From positions 1 through 63,166 of the forward strand of contig JAHHGX010000077.1 in NCBI GenBank assembly GCA_019359675.1: a stretch of 63,166 nt of DNA, in the 5' to 3' direction. Position 1 is the first letter of the stretch. Each line of letters begins with the position of its first letter. Source of the stretch: Calothrix sp. FI2-JRJ7 (GTDB lineage: Bacteria > Cyanobacteriota > Cyanobacteriia > Cyanobacteriales > Nostocaceae). Position numbers and translations under genes: made by a program. The notes beneath the pieces are model-generated. The model made no database searches and had not been told where the DNA came from. It was given only the letters and a program-made list of their open reading frames with translations. Below, one piece after another: positions 19,738 to 28,272 of this stretch.

Positions 19738-20115
19738 TTATGCACCTTCTTTATATTCTCTATAAACTCCTAATTCATCTACACGCATTTCAAAAGGTAG
19801 TCCTTGACCTTCAGGTGGACAGACGCGGATTTTTGCACTAGTTACCACTTGTTTGAGTAATTTGGCCATTGGTACCATTTTTCGTAAAACCTGCCAATTA
19901 GTAATTTGGTCAGGACACTCAACAACTAAAGTTAAGACACCCGAAATTGTAGTTACATACCATCTACATGCTGATAACAAATCTATGATGGTTCGGTCGC
20001 AACCATTATAGAAATATTTACCTATAGAATGCTCTAATTGCTGACGTAAAATAATATCTGCTGACGTGAGTTGAACTGGATGCGAATCGTCGTGGTTAAA
20101 AAAGTTTCTTGCCAT
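19738..20115 (-). CDS. Hypothetical protein, paralogue of the 12492 gene
   Basis: 125 aa from ATG 20115 (MARNFFNHDD). The frame is open to ATG 20226, adding 37 residues, but alignment with the 12492 paralogue begins at the internal ATG and AAGAG precedes it. Conserved core: QLEHSIGKYFYNGCDR, C-x-WYVT, VECPD, AKIRVCPP and GLPFEM. Convergent with hupW (19 bp between stops). Function unknown. Confidence 0.6.
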   Translation of the reverse strand: MARNFFNHDDSHPVQLTSADIILRQQLEHSIGKYFYNGCDRTIIDLLSACRWYVTTISGVLTLVVECPDQITNWQVLRKMVPMAKLLKQVVTSAKIRVCPPEGQGLPFEMRVDELGVYREYKEGA

Positions 20116-21098
20116 TGTACTTACTCTTAAGATTTGATATTCGTATAAATACACCCTTTGATTTATTTTTAAATGAAAATATTTAGTTTTAATTTCAGCC
20201 AAAAATGCTTCAACTGCTTTACACATGAAATAAGATTCTATTCATTTATAGCAGCGCTCACTCAATATATTTTGTTCAAAATAATCAAATAAACTAACAA
20301 ATTATTTACAAAATATCTATTCGTTTTGCGTAGGTAGATTACCTTATTTCAGAAATAGCTGTTAAATATTCATGCACTTACTATTTCAATACAGCTAGAC
20401 AATATAATAAAGGCAACTAATCAAAAAAAAGAATCCAATGATACTATTACATAGTTAAAAAAGATTCTTTTTGATTTGAGACATAGATATATGTTTTACT
20501 ACTAGAGAATTATTTGCAGGTATATAGATAATCATTGCTTGCAAATACATTTCCTACATGTTCAATCTTCATATAAGCTTTATATTTGTTTAGATATTTA
20601 ATCTCTGTCTATCGATAGATTTAGAGACGTCCAAAGAAAGATATTGTGGTTAGTAGTAGTAAAAGCTTTAAACAAGTTGCCCCTCTAGTCAAAGTGTAGG
20701 GGTAAAAATTAATTGAGAATATTTTTCATGTATTTTCCAAATAAAAACTCCTATTGAGTAAATCGCAAAGCATTATAAGCATTATTACTGTCTTGGTTTC
20801 GAGCATTTACATCTGCACCTGTATTAATTAATTCTTTGTAATCCAATATCACTATTTTGACCTAGCTAGTTTAAGTCAAGGTTATCGAATTCTTTAGTTA
20901 TCAACCAATATTTTGTTGTTTCGCTTAATTTGTACAAAATGCATGTAGCTCCATGCATTTTTACCTAGCTGTTTATGTACTTCTAGTTACCAATGCGAAA
21001 TATGTAGAGGGCAAGGCGCCTCTACATAACTCGATACACAGTGTTTTAGGTTTTAGATTTTAGAATTAGTTGTCAGTAGCGACTAATTCAAACATTAG
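20116..21098. other. Long gene-poor region
   Basis: About 980 bp with no intact gene, apart from the ankyrin remnant at 20754-20845 listed separately. AT-rich, including several short poly-A/T runs. A GGCGCC site lies at 21016. The region looks like gene decay between hupW and the truncated cyclase gene. Confidence 0.5.
20754..20845 (-). pseudogene. Ankyrin-repeat gene remnant
   Basis: The minus strand reads one ankyrin-like unit, with the diagnostic ELINTGADVNARN followed by a degenerate helix and a stop. No start codon or further repeats are present. Residual coding sequence only. Confidence 0.5.
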
Positions 21099-21929
21099 AC
21101 AGTTTGTGCAACTGCGGATGTAGCAACTGTGGTACCCGCTTGGTCTGCAAATAGTTCGCGTGCGGTTTTTTCTGGTTTTGGCGCCTATCACGCACCAAAA
21201 CAGATTTTCTTAGATTTCTCGTTTTTAAGCACGCTTCCCACCGCACAAGTTCGTAATGGAATGGCGGAGCTAGTCAAAATAGCAGTTGTCTCTAACTTAG
21301 AAGTATTCGAGTTGTTGGAAAAACACGGCGAAGCTTTACTATCAACACACTTCGGATATGTAAACGGTTCCAAAGAATTGCTAGAAGTTGCTCGTAAGGT
21401 TAATTACGAGTCGATTAAAACAATGTTGGAATTAGAAGCGCCTAATCTCCACGAAATTATGCTCGACCGTATAATTGCATATGGGCACACATGGAGTCCA
21501 ACATTAGAACTGGCGCCACCAGTTCCCTTACTGCACGGTCATGCAGTCAATATAGATATGGCACTTTCTGCCACCATTGCCGAACGTCGTGGATATATTA
21601 CTACCGACGAACGCGACCGTATTCTTGGATTAATGAGTCGAATAGGGCTTGCACTCGACCACCCTCTACTCGATGTTGAATTGCTTTGGCGTGCAACCCA
21701 GTCTATAACTTTAACTCGTGATGGTTTATTGCGCGCTGCGATGCCAAGACCAATTGGTAGCTGTTATTTTATGAATGACCTTGGTCGTGATGAACTAGAA
21801 CAAGCACTTGCAGAACACAGACGTTTATGTGCAGACTATCCGCGTGCAGGTGCAGGTGTAGACCAATATATTGACTGTGCCGAAAATAGTAACCTCACAA
21901 CCGAACCCGCATTAGTTGGCAACAGATGA
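21099..21929 (+). pseudogene. 5'-truncated sedoheptulose-7-phosphate cyclase (DDGS/mysA-like)
   Basis: The frame from about 21177 matches the C-terminal two thirds of 2-epi-5-epi-valiolone-type synthases, best recalled as demethyl-4-deoxygadusol synthase, first enzyme of mycosporine (sunscreen) synthesis. Landmarks are [42 protein letters not shown] (metal-binding His) and [12 protein letters not shown]. About 170 N-terminal residues, including the NAD-binding part, are missing. Upstream codons ([18 protein letters not shown]) do not look like this family. A GTG at 21129 could start a 266-aa product, but it would lack the cofactor site. No ATP-grasp partner follows, so this is a remnant. Confidence 0.8.
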
Positions 21930-21932
21930 TGA

Positions 21933-21988
21933 ACGGATGTAACGGATGAGTTATTTGTTCTATAAAACAACCTATCCGTTACATCTGT
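21933..21988. terminator. Inverted repeat between convergent genes
   Basis: ACGGATGTAACGGAT at 21933-21947 is inverted as ATCCGTTACATCTGT at 21974-21988 (one mismatch), overlapping the ctaB stop. It could terminate in both directions. The same ACGGATGTAACGGAT motif recurs near 52685 and, inverted, near 53000. Confidence 0.5.
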
Positions 21989-22917
21989 TGTATGCGTTGC
22001 AAGATTTGATGTGTAATCGAGAGACTATCCACTACCATAGATAGACACAGCAGTACCATGTAATAAATCGAATAAGTAAAAAGATTATGCGTTATTTTTT
22101 GATTATTGGGGTTTTCTAATACAGCCCAAGCTTTCTGGAGAAAAATTGCTCCCAAGATAAAAGCAGCACACATATAAAAGGCGCCTGTCATTTGTAATGG
22201 GTCATACATCAAAAATGTACTGAGAATTAATAAGACTGTGTATGTGAATATTTGGCGCCCGGTTTCAATGTTTCCAGAGACAGCAGGAAGCATCGGTATA
22301 CCAACTTTGGCGTAGTCGTCGCGCAGTGTTAATGCGAGTGCCCAAAAATGTGGTGGTGTCCACAAAAACAAAATTAAAAATATCCACCAGGCTGTTGAGC
22401 TTATTGTTCCTGTTACTGCTGCCCAACCAACTAAAGCACTCATTCCACCTGCGGCGCCGCCAATTACAATGTTTAATGAAGTATGACGCTTGAGAAAATG
22501 CGTGTAAACCACCACATAAAATACAATACCCAGCATTGCAAGCAGCGCACTAAATAAATTTACAAATGCTGCAAGTAAATAAAAAGAAGCGGCAGCAAGT
22601 ACAATTCCAAAAATTAACGCATGAATTGGTTGTATTTTCCCAGATGGTATTGGTCGATGGCGTGTGCGTTCCATCGAATAATCAATATCGCGGTCATAAA
22701 TACAATTTAGCGTTTGTGCGCTAGCAGATGCCAATGTACTGCCAGTTAGCGTCCACAGTAATAACATGGGGTCAACTTTACCATTACTTGCAATCCACAT
22801 ACTCGCCGCCGTTACCACTAATAACAATGGAATGATACGTGGTTGTGTTAGCTCGTAATAGTAAGCGATGACTGGCAGGATATTTCCATGCTCGCGCGCA
22901 ATGCTTATGCGTACCAT
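21979..22917 (-). CDS. ctaB: Protoheme IX farnesyltransferase (heme O synthase)
   Basis: 312 aa, family-typical. UbiA-superfamily integral membrane prenyltransferase that adds a farnesyl group to heme B for terminal oxidases. The first Asp motif is NCIYDRDIDYSMERT, followed by RHRPIPSG; the second is LRDDYAKVGIPMLP. Seven to nine hydrophobic helices are visible. Heterocysts need cytochrome oxidases to remove O2, but no cox genes lie in the window, so a heterocyst role is only inferred. Confidence 0.93.
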   Translation of the reverse strand: MVRISIAREHGNILPVIAYYYELTQPRIIPLLLVVTAASMWIASNGKVDPMLLLWTLTGSTLASASAQTLNCIYDRDIDYSMERTRHRPIPSGKIQPIHALIFGIVLAAASFYLLAAFVNLFSALLAMLGIVFYVVVYTHFLKRHTSLNIVIGGAAGGMSALVGWAAVTGTISSTAWWIFLILFLWTPPHFWALALTLRDDYAKVGIPMLPAVSGNIETGRQIFTYTVLLILSTFLMYDPLQMTGAFYMCAAFILGAIFLQKAWAVLENPNNQKITHNLFTYSIYYMVLLCLSMVVDSLSITHQILQRIQQM

Positions 22918-23486
22918 TTACTGATTCCTCATATACAAACAGTCATTTCTCATAATTCTTATATTTATTAATACTTCCTTTTTCTTGTAGTTCTATTAAA
23001 TTTACCTAACAATTTAATAAAGTTGAATCTATGCTTGTGTATAAATACCTAAATGCTTAAGAATAGCTTTGTTTCTAATGCATTCTAAATTTTTCATATC
23101 CAGTAAGGCTTTGAGGCATTACCTGTACATTAAATAAACACAGTGGATACAGTTTTTTTATATATTCTATAACCAAGCTAAATAGTTATTTATGACTTTA
23201 CTCATTTATCTTAAGCACGCTTACCAAAATTATTATGCTGAACGCTGCACTCAGAATGAAACATAGCTTAATATAGGCTTAACTTGTAACAATGTTAATA
23301 TAATTAATTTTTTCAAAAGTCAAATTCGCTACAAAATTAAAATTTTATAAAAAGTTTATCGGTTAATTAAATAAAACTTATGTTATTATAGATATTAGTT
23401 ATAGATAAATAAGAAGAAACCCGGTTTCTTGTTGATAAATTGTAATAGAAATGTAGATTTTGGGTAAAAACCTGGTTTCTAGAGCT
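22918..23486. repeat. Intergenic region with AAACCCGGTTTC pair
   Basis: 570 bp, AT-rich, between the ctaB start and the nif operon terminator. It must hold the ctaB promoter (minus strand). Positions 23413-23481 carry one AAACCCGGTTTC unit and one degenerate AAACCTGGTTTCT unit of the paired dispersed repeat. Nothing else recognised. Confidence 0.5.
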
Positions 23487-23519
23487 AAAAAAAAGCCATA
23501 GCTTGATTAAGCTATGACT
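23487..23519 (-). terminator. Intrinsic terminator of the nifE-fdxH operon
   Basis: On the minus strand, a stem AGTCATAGCTT / AAGCTATGGCT (11 bp with one G-T pair, 4-nt loop AATC) is followed immediately by eight T residues. It lies about 70 bp downstream of the fdxH stop, the expected end of the operon. Confidence 0.85.
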
Positions 23520-23590
23520 CTTAAAAATAAGCCAACGTAAGAACACAATCAAAAACACAAAATAAAAATATCAGTGATTACACTAATAAC

Positions 23591-23890
23591 TTAAACAAGG
23601 TAAGGTTCTTGATGGGTTTTGATAGTGCAGTTAGAACGAGGATAGGTAACACAAAGAAGTGCAAAACCTTTAGACATTTGCTCGTCATCTAAGAAAATTT
23701 GGTCAGACTGGTCTACTTCACCTTCAACAATTTTGCCTACGCAGCTAGAGCAAGAACCAGAGTGACATGAAAAAGGTAATTCTATACCAGCTTCTTCGGC
23801 GCCATCGAGGATGGTAGTATCTTCATCAACTTCGATAACTGTGTCGAGTTCTTCTTTTTTGTTGATTAATCTAACTTGATAGGTAGCCAT
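23591..23890 (-). CDS. fdxH: Heterocyst-type [2Fe-2S] ferredoxin
   Basis: 99 aa. Plant-type ferredoxin that delivers electrons to nitrogenase reductase. The cluster Cys lie in CHSGSCSSC and the distal LLCVTYP. The FdxH identity is supported by the charged N-terminus ([10 protein letters not shown]), [19 protein letters not shown], and its place at the end of the nif operon after hesB, as in Anabaena. Followed by an intrinsic terminator. Confidence 0.94.
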   Translation of the reverse strand: MATYQVRLINKKEELDTVIEVDEDTTILDGAEEAGIELPFSCHSGSCSSCVGKIVEGEVDQSDQIFLDDEQMSKGFALLCVTYPRSNCTIKTHQEPYLV

Positions 23891-23991
23891 TTCACGTTTT
23901 CCTTAGAGTAAAAAAATTGACAAGTTATATCCGCGCGTTGATTGGCTAATAGCTATTTTTAATCAGCTACTAGCAATCGATGCGGGATGGT

Positions 23992-24366
23992 TTATGTACA
24001 AGGTGTTCCCTTGGGAGTGCAATCACCTGCGCTGAATGATTTACCGCAGCTGCAAGTATTGGTGGCATTGGGATTGGTAAATTTGAAACCGCTTTCCATC
24101 ACGCCTTCAACAAAATCGATTACCATCCCTTCTAATAACGGTGCGCTTTTGGCATCAAGGTAAATAAGCACATTACCTTGCAATAGAACGACATCATCGG
24201 GTTTGGGTGACGAAGTGACTTCCATTCCGTATTCGTAACCATTACAACCACCATCCTTAGCTGAGACGCGGATACCTTTATTTGTTGGCGCCGATATATC
24301 AGGTGTCGAACCAAGCAAAAACGTGCGTAAACGTGATTCTGCTTTTTCTGTTAAGGTAACTGCCAT
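23992..24366 (-). CDS. hesB: HesB/IscA-type Fe-S assembly protein
   Basis: 124 aa. A-type carrier for nascent Fe-S clusters. The three Cys ligands are in DGGCNGYEYG and in TCSCGKSF near the C-terminus. An additional Cys-containing tail (GDCTPKGTPC) is present. It lies between hesA and fdxH, the conserved order for heterocystous cyanobacteria, so a role in nitrogenase or ferredoxin cluster supply is likely. Confidence 0.93.
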   Translation of the reverse strand: MAVTLTEKAESRLRTFLLGSTPDISAPTNKGIRVSAKDGGCNGYEYGMEVTSSPKPDDVVLLQGNVLIYLDAKSAPLLEGMVIDFVEGVMESGFKFTNPNATNTCSCGKSFSAGDCTPKGTPCT

Positions 24367-24442
24367 TAATCCTCCGTGGGTTTAGATAAGATAGTTCTTT
24401 TTTGTGAGATGCGCGTGAAAAGAAAAGGGAATATAACTAGAC

Positions 24443-25240
24443 TTATTTACAATTGCTGGTAGTTTCTACTTGTTTAGAACAAGAGTAGCGCCACGGTGCA
24501 TTATTTCCGCATACTGGGCATTCACGGTCGCGATACGAACGTCGTTTAGCAAACTCCATTCGGTGTAGGTCTATTGTCAACAATTGGGATAGCAAAGGTT
24601 GACTAAACCCTGTAATTAATTTCACCGCTTCCAGTGCAGTTAAACATGCTAGTGTTCCCGAAACGGCGCCGAGAACTGAAAACGCGCGCTTATCCCAAAC
24701 AGGTTTTTCAGGGAACAAACACGATAAACAAGGGGTCACACCAGGAATAATCGTAGTTAAGTAAGCCTCCATTCCATCCATTGCCGCTTCAACCATAGGC
24801 TTACGCCAGCGCACGCACGCTTCGTTGAGCAAATCGCGTTCTGCAAAGTTGTGCGCGCAGTCGAGTGCCATATCAGCAGATTGCACCAAAGAATCCACGT
24901 TGTCTGAGGTGATGTAATCGAAGACCGCTTCTATTTGCACATCAGGGTTGATAGCTTGAAGCGTTTCTTTCGCTTTGAACACTCTTGGCTTGTTGACCCA
25001 ATCATCCGTCATTAAAACTTGACGGTTCATATCATCAAGCCGTAAGTCACCACCCCGAACTAAAATCAGCTTTCCAACGCCTGCAACAGCCAGATATAAT
25101 GCTGCTGTACCGCCTAGTCCTCCCACACCCGTAACTAGTACTGTGGCTGACTTGAGGCGCTTCTGTGCCATTTCGCCAAAGTTAGGAAGCATCATTTGGC
25201 GCCGATAACGTTCCAATTCGGTAGGCGTTAGGTCAATCAC
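24443..25240 (-). CDS. hesA: HesA, ThiF/MoeB-like adenylating enzyme
   Basis: 265 aa. E1-like ATP-dependent adenylyltransferase fold. Nucleotide loop VTGVGGLGGTAALYLAVAG near residue 35, the conserved Arg/Asn of DDMNRQVL, and the C-terminal zinc motif CPVCG with a second Cys region in WRYSC. The Cys pair CLSC is also present. The target protein is unknown; hesA is upregulated in heterocysts in Anabaena. Follows nifW after 10 bp. Confidence 0.92.
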   Translation of the reverse strand: MIDLTPTELERYRRQMMLPNFGEMAQKRLKSATVLVTGVGGLGGTAALYLAVAGVGKLILVRGGDLRLDDMNRQVLMTDDWVNKPRVFKAKETLQAINPDVQIEAVFDYITSDNVDSLVQSADMALDCAHNFAERDLLNEACVRWRKPMVEAAMDGMEAYLTTIIPGVTPCLSCLFPEKPVWDKRAFSVLGAVSGTLACLTALEAVKLITGFSQPLLSQLLTIDLHRMEFAKRRSYRDRECPVCGNNAPWRYSCSKQVETTSNCK

Positions 25241-25250
25241 TTTGTACCTC

Positions 25251-25568
25251 CTAATCAGACGTGATTTCTGTCAGCGTGACTACATTTTTAGGCTTCTGAT
25301 TAAACACTTTGAACAGCTTTTGTTCTTGAGGTGTTGAGTCAAGGAAAACCTCATAAGCTTTATTTAATGCAGCGCTATATAAATCGAGTTTTTCAGCGAA
25401 GCTCAAACTCGGATTTTGTTCGTCTATTTCTTTAATGTATAAAGAAAACTTTTTCAAAATATGTAAACGGTTAACATTTACAATTTTTGCGTCGTAGGGA
25501 AGCTCAAAAAACTTAAAATATTCTTCCGCGTCAACGATTTGTTTAAAGGTTTCAAAATCTTTACTCAT
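25251..25568 (-). CDS. nifW: Nitrogenase-stabilising/protective protein NifW
   Basis: 105 aa. Matches NifW: an N-terminal TFKQIVDAEEYFKFF-like segment, then RLHILKKFSLYI, and a helical middle ending in LFKVFNQ. NifW associates with MoFe protein and is thought to protect it from oxygen or aid its maturation. The ATG overlaps the stop of the upstream gene (ATGA), so translation is coupled. Confidence 0.92.
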   Translation of the reverse strand: MSKDFETFKQIVDAEEYFKFFELPYDAKIVNVNRLHILKKFSLYIKEIDEQNPSLSFAEKLDLYSAALNKAYEVFLDSTPQEQKLFKVFNQKPKNVVTLTEITSD

Positions 25569-25780
25569 TTTACCTTCTCCATCTGTTTTAATTGTTGCTT
25601 CATTTCATCTAATTTCCGAAAAATCTCATATGTTTCTGCTGCAACATCCATAAGTTGCTGGTAATTTGTCGGCAAACCCTCAGCTAAGTCATGTAAATCC
25701 ATTTTCATTTGACCTGCTTTACTGTTAAGGCGCCGAATTTGTGTCTTTAATTCTTCTACATCATTCGTAACTTGAGTCAT
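25565..25780 (-). CDS. DUF683 / CCE_0567-family small protein
   Basis: 71 aa from ATG 25780, with a strong GGAGGTG just upstream (the frame extends 4 codons further to a TTG). Helical hairpin with heptad-like EELKTQIRRLNSKAGQMK and KLDEMKQQLKQMEK; includes LAEGLPTNYQQL. The family is found in nif clusters next to the DUF269 gene, and its cyanothece member binds metal. Probably assists cofactor assembly. ATGA overlap with nifW. Confidence 0.88.
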   Translation of the reverse strand: MTQVTNDVEELKTQIRRLNSKAGQMKMDLHDLAEGLPTNYQQLMDVAAETYEIFRKLDEMKQQLKQMEKVK

Positions 25781-25796
25781 TAACACCTCCAATTAT

Positions 25797-25818
25797 GAGA
25801 CGCGATTCATCGCGTCTC
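25797..25818. repeat. GAGACGCGAT hairpin repeat
   Basis: GAGACGCGAT and ATCGCGTCTC are perfect 10-bp arms with a 2-nt loop. It lies inside the nif operon, touching the stop of the DUF269 gene. The same palindrome occurs at 54103-54125 and, looser, at 41391-41427. Confidence 0.8.
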
Positions 25819-26294
25819 TACAGTTTTGCGACTTCTGCGAATTGCTTTGCTATGTCTACGGCTTTTGTAACTAGTTTGTCGCCTTCTTCGGCGGTTTTTT
25901 CTAGAGAATCAAAACCAAAGCGATGAGCGTCGCGCATTGTTTTGCGAATTAGAATGAGATGACCTGCAAAAACTAATATCCAGCCAAAACCTTCATGATT
26001 TATATCAACGACGACTTGCGATAAAAATCCTGTTTCTTTTTCAATACAGGCAGCAGCGGCGCGGTAGAATGCATTAATCCGACTAATGGTCATCGGGTCA
26101 ACATCACCATCGACAGGTATTTCGCGCTTTTTAGGTTTACTAACTATATAAGGTTTTAGCAGTAATTCATCTGACCAACTACGGTAAACACCATAGGTAT
26201 CTTGACCGCGAATTTGTTGGGCAATAGCTTGTAGAAATGGTGAGTTTTTAACTTCAAAGGTACTATCTGGTTTAACGCTATTTGTATCGCTCAT
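25818..26294 (-). CDS. NifX-associated nitrogen fixation protein (DUF269)
   Basis: 158 aa. DUF269 family, always beside nifX. Landmarks: SPFLQAIAQQIRGQDTYGVYR, KPKKREIPVDGDVDP and GFLSQVVVDINHEGFGW. Proposed to help FeMo-cofactor assembly or trafficking. The start codon overlaps the nifX stop (ATGA), indicating coupled translation. Confidence 0.9.
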   Translation of the reverse strand: MSDTNSVKPDSTFEVKNSPFLQAIAQQIRGQDTYGVYRSWSDELLLKPYIVSKPKKREIPVDGDVDPMTISRINAFYRAAAACIEKETGFLSQVVVDINHEGFGWILVFAGHLILIRKTMRDAHRFGFDSLEKTAEEGDKLVTKAVDIAKQFAEVAKL

Positions 26295-26719
26295 ACTACT
26301 GTTTCCTCTTCTAAGTCATCCTCAAAGCTAGTTGGTTTTTGCTGTAATGCTTTGCGTAACCAAGGTGGTGGACTGCCTTTTAGAGTTAGTACTAATTTAT
26401 CTAATACGTCACGGATTTTATCGTCATCTGATTTGGCTTTAACTGGTGTTACACCGTTTTTAATCAATTTTGCTGCGGCTGTTCCACCAATGGCAGAAAC
26501 GTATACAATGGTGCAATCGTATAGTGCTTCGAGTTTTGGTGTAACTTTATCTTCGTTACCGTCTTGTTTAAGGTCTCCTTCAAATTTCAGTGTTTCGATA
26601 AATTCATATCCATTATCTGAAATTTCGTAGACATCTATTTGTTTTGCCCACCCAAAGTGAGCGTTAATATGTACGTTGTCACTTGTTGTAAAAGCAATCT
26701 TCACTGGCAACCTCATCAT
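26291..26719 (-). CDS. nifX: FeMo-cofactor biosynthesis protein NifX
   Basis: 142 aa. Carries NifB-co/VK-cluster between NifEN and other assembly proteins. The N-terminal KIAFTTSDNVHINAHFGWAKQ has the conserved His residues, and the NifX/NafY fold continues through VYVSAIGGTAAAKLIKNGV. It begins 5 bp after the nifN stop. MM at the start leaves two adjacent ATG choices. Confidence 0.93.
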   Translation of the reverse strand: MMRLPVKIAFTTSDNVHINAHFGWAKQIDVYEISDNGYEFIETLKFEGDLKQDGNEDKVTPKLEALYDCTIVYVSAIGGTAAAKLIKNGVTPVKAKSDDDKIRDVLDKLVLTLKGSPPPWLRKALQQKPTSFEDDLEEETVV

Positions 26720-26724
26720 AACAA

Positions 26725-28044
26725 TTACATTTCGTAACTTAATTCTCTGGCTTTTCTTTCTTCTGTTTCTAGCAAGATGTTGCCAATGTCGAATAAAATG
26801 TCCATTGTGCCTTTGTAACCAATTTTTGTAACTTGACCGTTGCCTAGGCGGTCATAAATTGGAATACCTTGACGATATAATGGAATTCCTAAACGTCTAG
26901 CAACATTTCCGGCATGAGAGTTACCAATTAATAAATCGGAACCTGCTGCTAGTTGTTCAAAGTCTTCATAGTCTCCAATAACTACTTTTTCAATTGGTAG
27001 GTTCTCTAAAAGTGGAGAACGTGTTGTAGTTACTGCTGCTTGAATTTCTGCCCCCATTGATTGTAAGAACAGAACTGTTGACCACAACAAATCTGGCTCT
27101 AATGCTAAAGATATACGTTTGCGTCCAAAATAAAAGTGCGTGTCTAACATCGCATCTTGTAATTGGCGCCGTTGCCATCTAAATTTATCTGGTACACTAA
27201 GTCCACTTAAGTCAGATAGTGCCTGCATAAATTCATCGACAGGTTGCAAACCAGTTAATTCGGTAAAGACTTCATAGGGAATTTGAAAACGTTCTTCTAA
27301 TATAGATGCTGCGGTGCGTACACTTTCACCTAATGCCAAAGTAAAAGCAGAACTTCCAATTTTTCGCAGTTCTTCTACAGTTGTACCACCAACGGTAATT
27401 GGACTCCAAGAATCAGCCAAATGTCCATCCATCGAAGCTGATAAGTCGGGTACAACAATAGGTATTAAGCCAAACTCAGTAACAATATCTTTAACTTGTT
27501 GAATATCACCAGGTGTAAACGCCGAACTCGCTAATATATTAACTTGTTGTGGTATTGTTCTTCCTGGTTGTGGTAATTCGCGAACAATCGCTTCTACTGC
27601 TGCGGCAAAACCATCTTGTAAGGCGCCTTTAAAATCTGGCGAAGACACTAATACAATAGGTAAATCATTCAATTCAGGATGACGCTTACGAAAATCTTTG
27701 AGGATACCTTGCATATCATCCCCGCGCGTTTCTGTAAGTGCAGTAGTACACAACCCAATAATTTCGGGTTGAGACTTTTGCATCAACGTCAAAATTGCCT
27801 GGGTAATATTTTCTTCACCACCAAGAATAGTAGTAACTTCGGTCATTGCAGTAGTAGCAAGGGGTATTGCCTCGCGAAAGTGTCGCACCATAATTACTTT
27901 CGCAAACGCAGTACAGCCTTGGGAACCATGTAAAAGTGGTATCATCCCCTTGAGTCCTAAAAAAGCCATCGCTGCACCTAACGTCTGACTTTGCTTAAGA
28001 GGATTAACAACAACGGGTTTATTTGGATTTGATACTATCGCCAT
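26725..28044 (-). CDS. nifN: Nitrogenase cofactor scaffold subunit NifN
   Basis: 439 aa. Beta subunit of the NifEN scaffold on which the FeMo-cofactor matures. N-terminal NPLKQSQTLGAAMAFLG and the ligand-bearing GSQGCTAFAKV match NifN; the C-terminal part (LLIGNSHAGNVARRLGIPL) matches the NifK/NifN fold. Between it and nifE lie 225 bp containing two large hairpins that could tune relative expression. Confidence 0.95.
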   Translation of the reverse strand: MAIVSNPNKPVVVNPLKQSQTLGAAMAFLGLKGMIPLLHGSQGCTAFAKVIMVRHFREAIPLATTAMTEVTTILGGEENITQAILTLMQKSQPEIIGLCTTALTETRGDDMQGILKDFRKRHPELNDLPIVLVSSPDFKGALQDGFAAAVEAIVRELPQPGRTIPQQVNILASSAFTPGDIQQVKDIVTEFGLIPIVVPDLSASMDGHLADSWSPITVGGTTVEELRKIGSSAFTLALGESVRTAASILEERFQIPYEVFTELTGLQPVDEFMQALSDLSGLSVPDKFRWQRRQLQDAMLDTHFYFGRKRISLALEPDLLWSTVLFLQSMGAEIQAAVTTTRSPLLENLPIEKVVIGDYEDFEQLAAGSDLLIGNSHAGNVARRLGIPLYRQGIPIYDRLGNGQVTKIGYKGTMDILFDIGNILLETEERKARELSYEM

Positions 28045-28111
28045 AAGTGGAGTTATGAGTTATCAATGTAGAGACGTGATATTAGGACGGGAGCAATTGG
28101 CACATAATAAC

Positions 28112-28272
28112 CGTAGGGTGTGTGACGCTATGAAAAATTTCACTCCCTGTGATAAGACTTGTAGCGTCACGCACCAAATTCTAATTGTGACAATATCGTA
28201 AGTTGGGTGGTGCGTGAAAGCACTTTAATTTTCCGTTACGTTGATTGATTGTAATAGCTTTCACGCACCCTA
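28112..28272. repeat. Two hairpin repeats between nifE and nifN
   Basis: A first hairpin pairs GTGTGTGACGCTA near 28117 with TAGCGTCACGCACC near 28162-28175. A second pairs GGTGCGTGAAAGC near 28209 with GCTTTCACGCACC near 28257-28269. The first belongs to the family seen at 6362 and 46200. They lie inside the transcript between two obligatory partner genes. Confidence 0.75.

Noticed and set aside
20640-21050. Possible small RNA gene in the long gap after hupW
   Set aside because: No stable hairpin plus T run and no recognisable promoter; only an ankyrin fragment could be supported.
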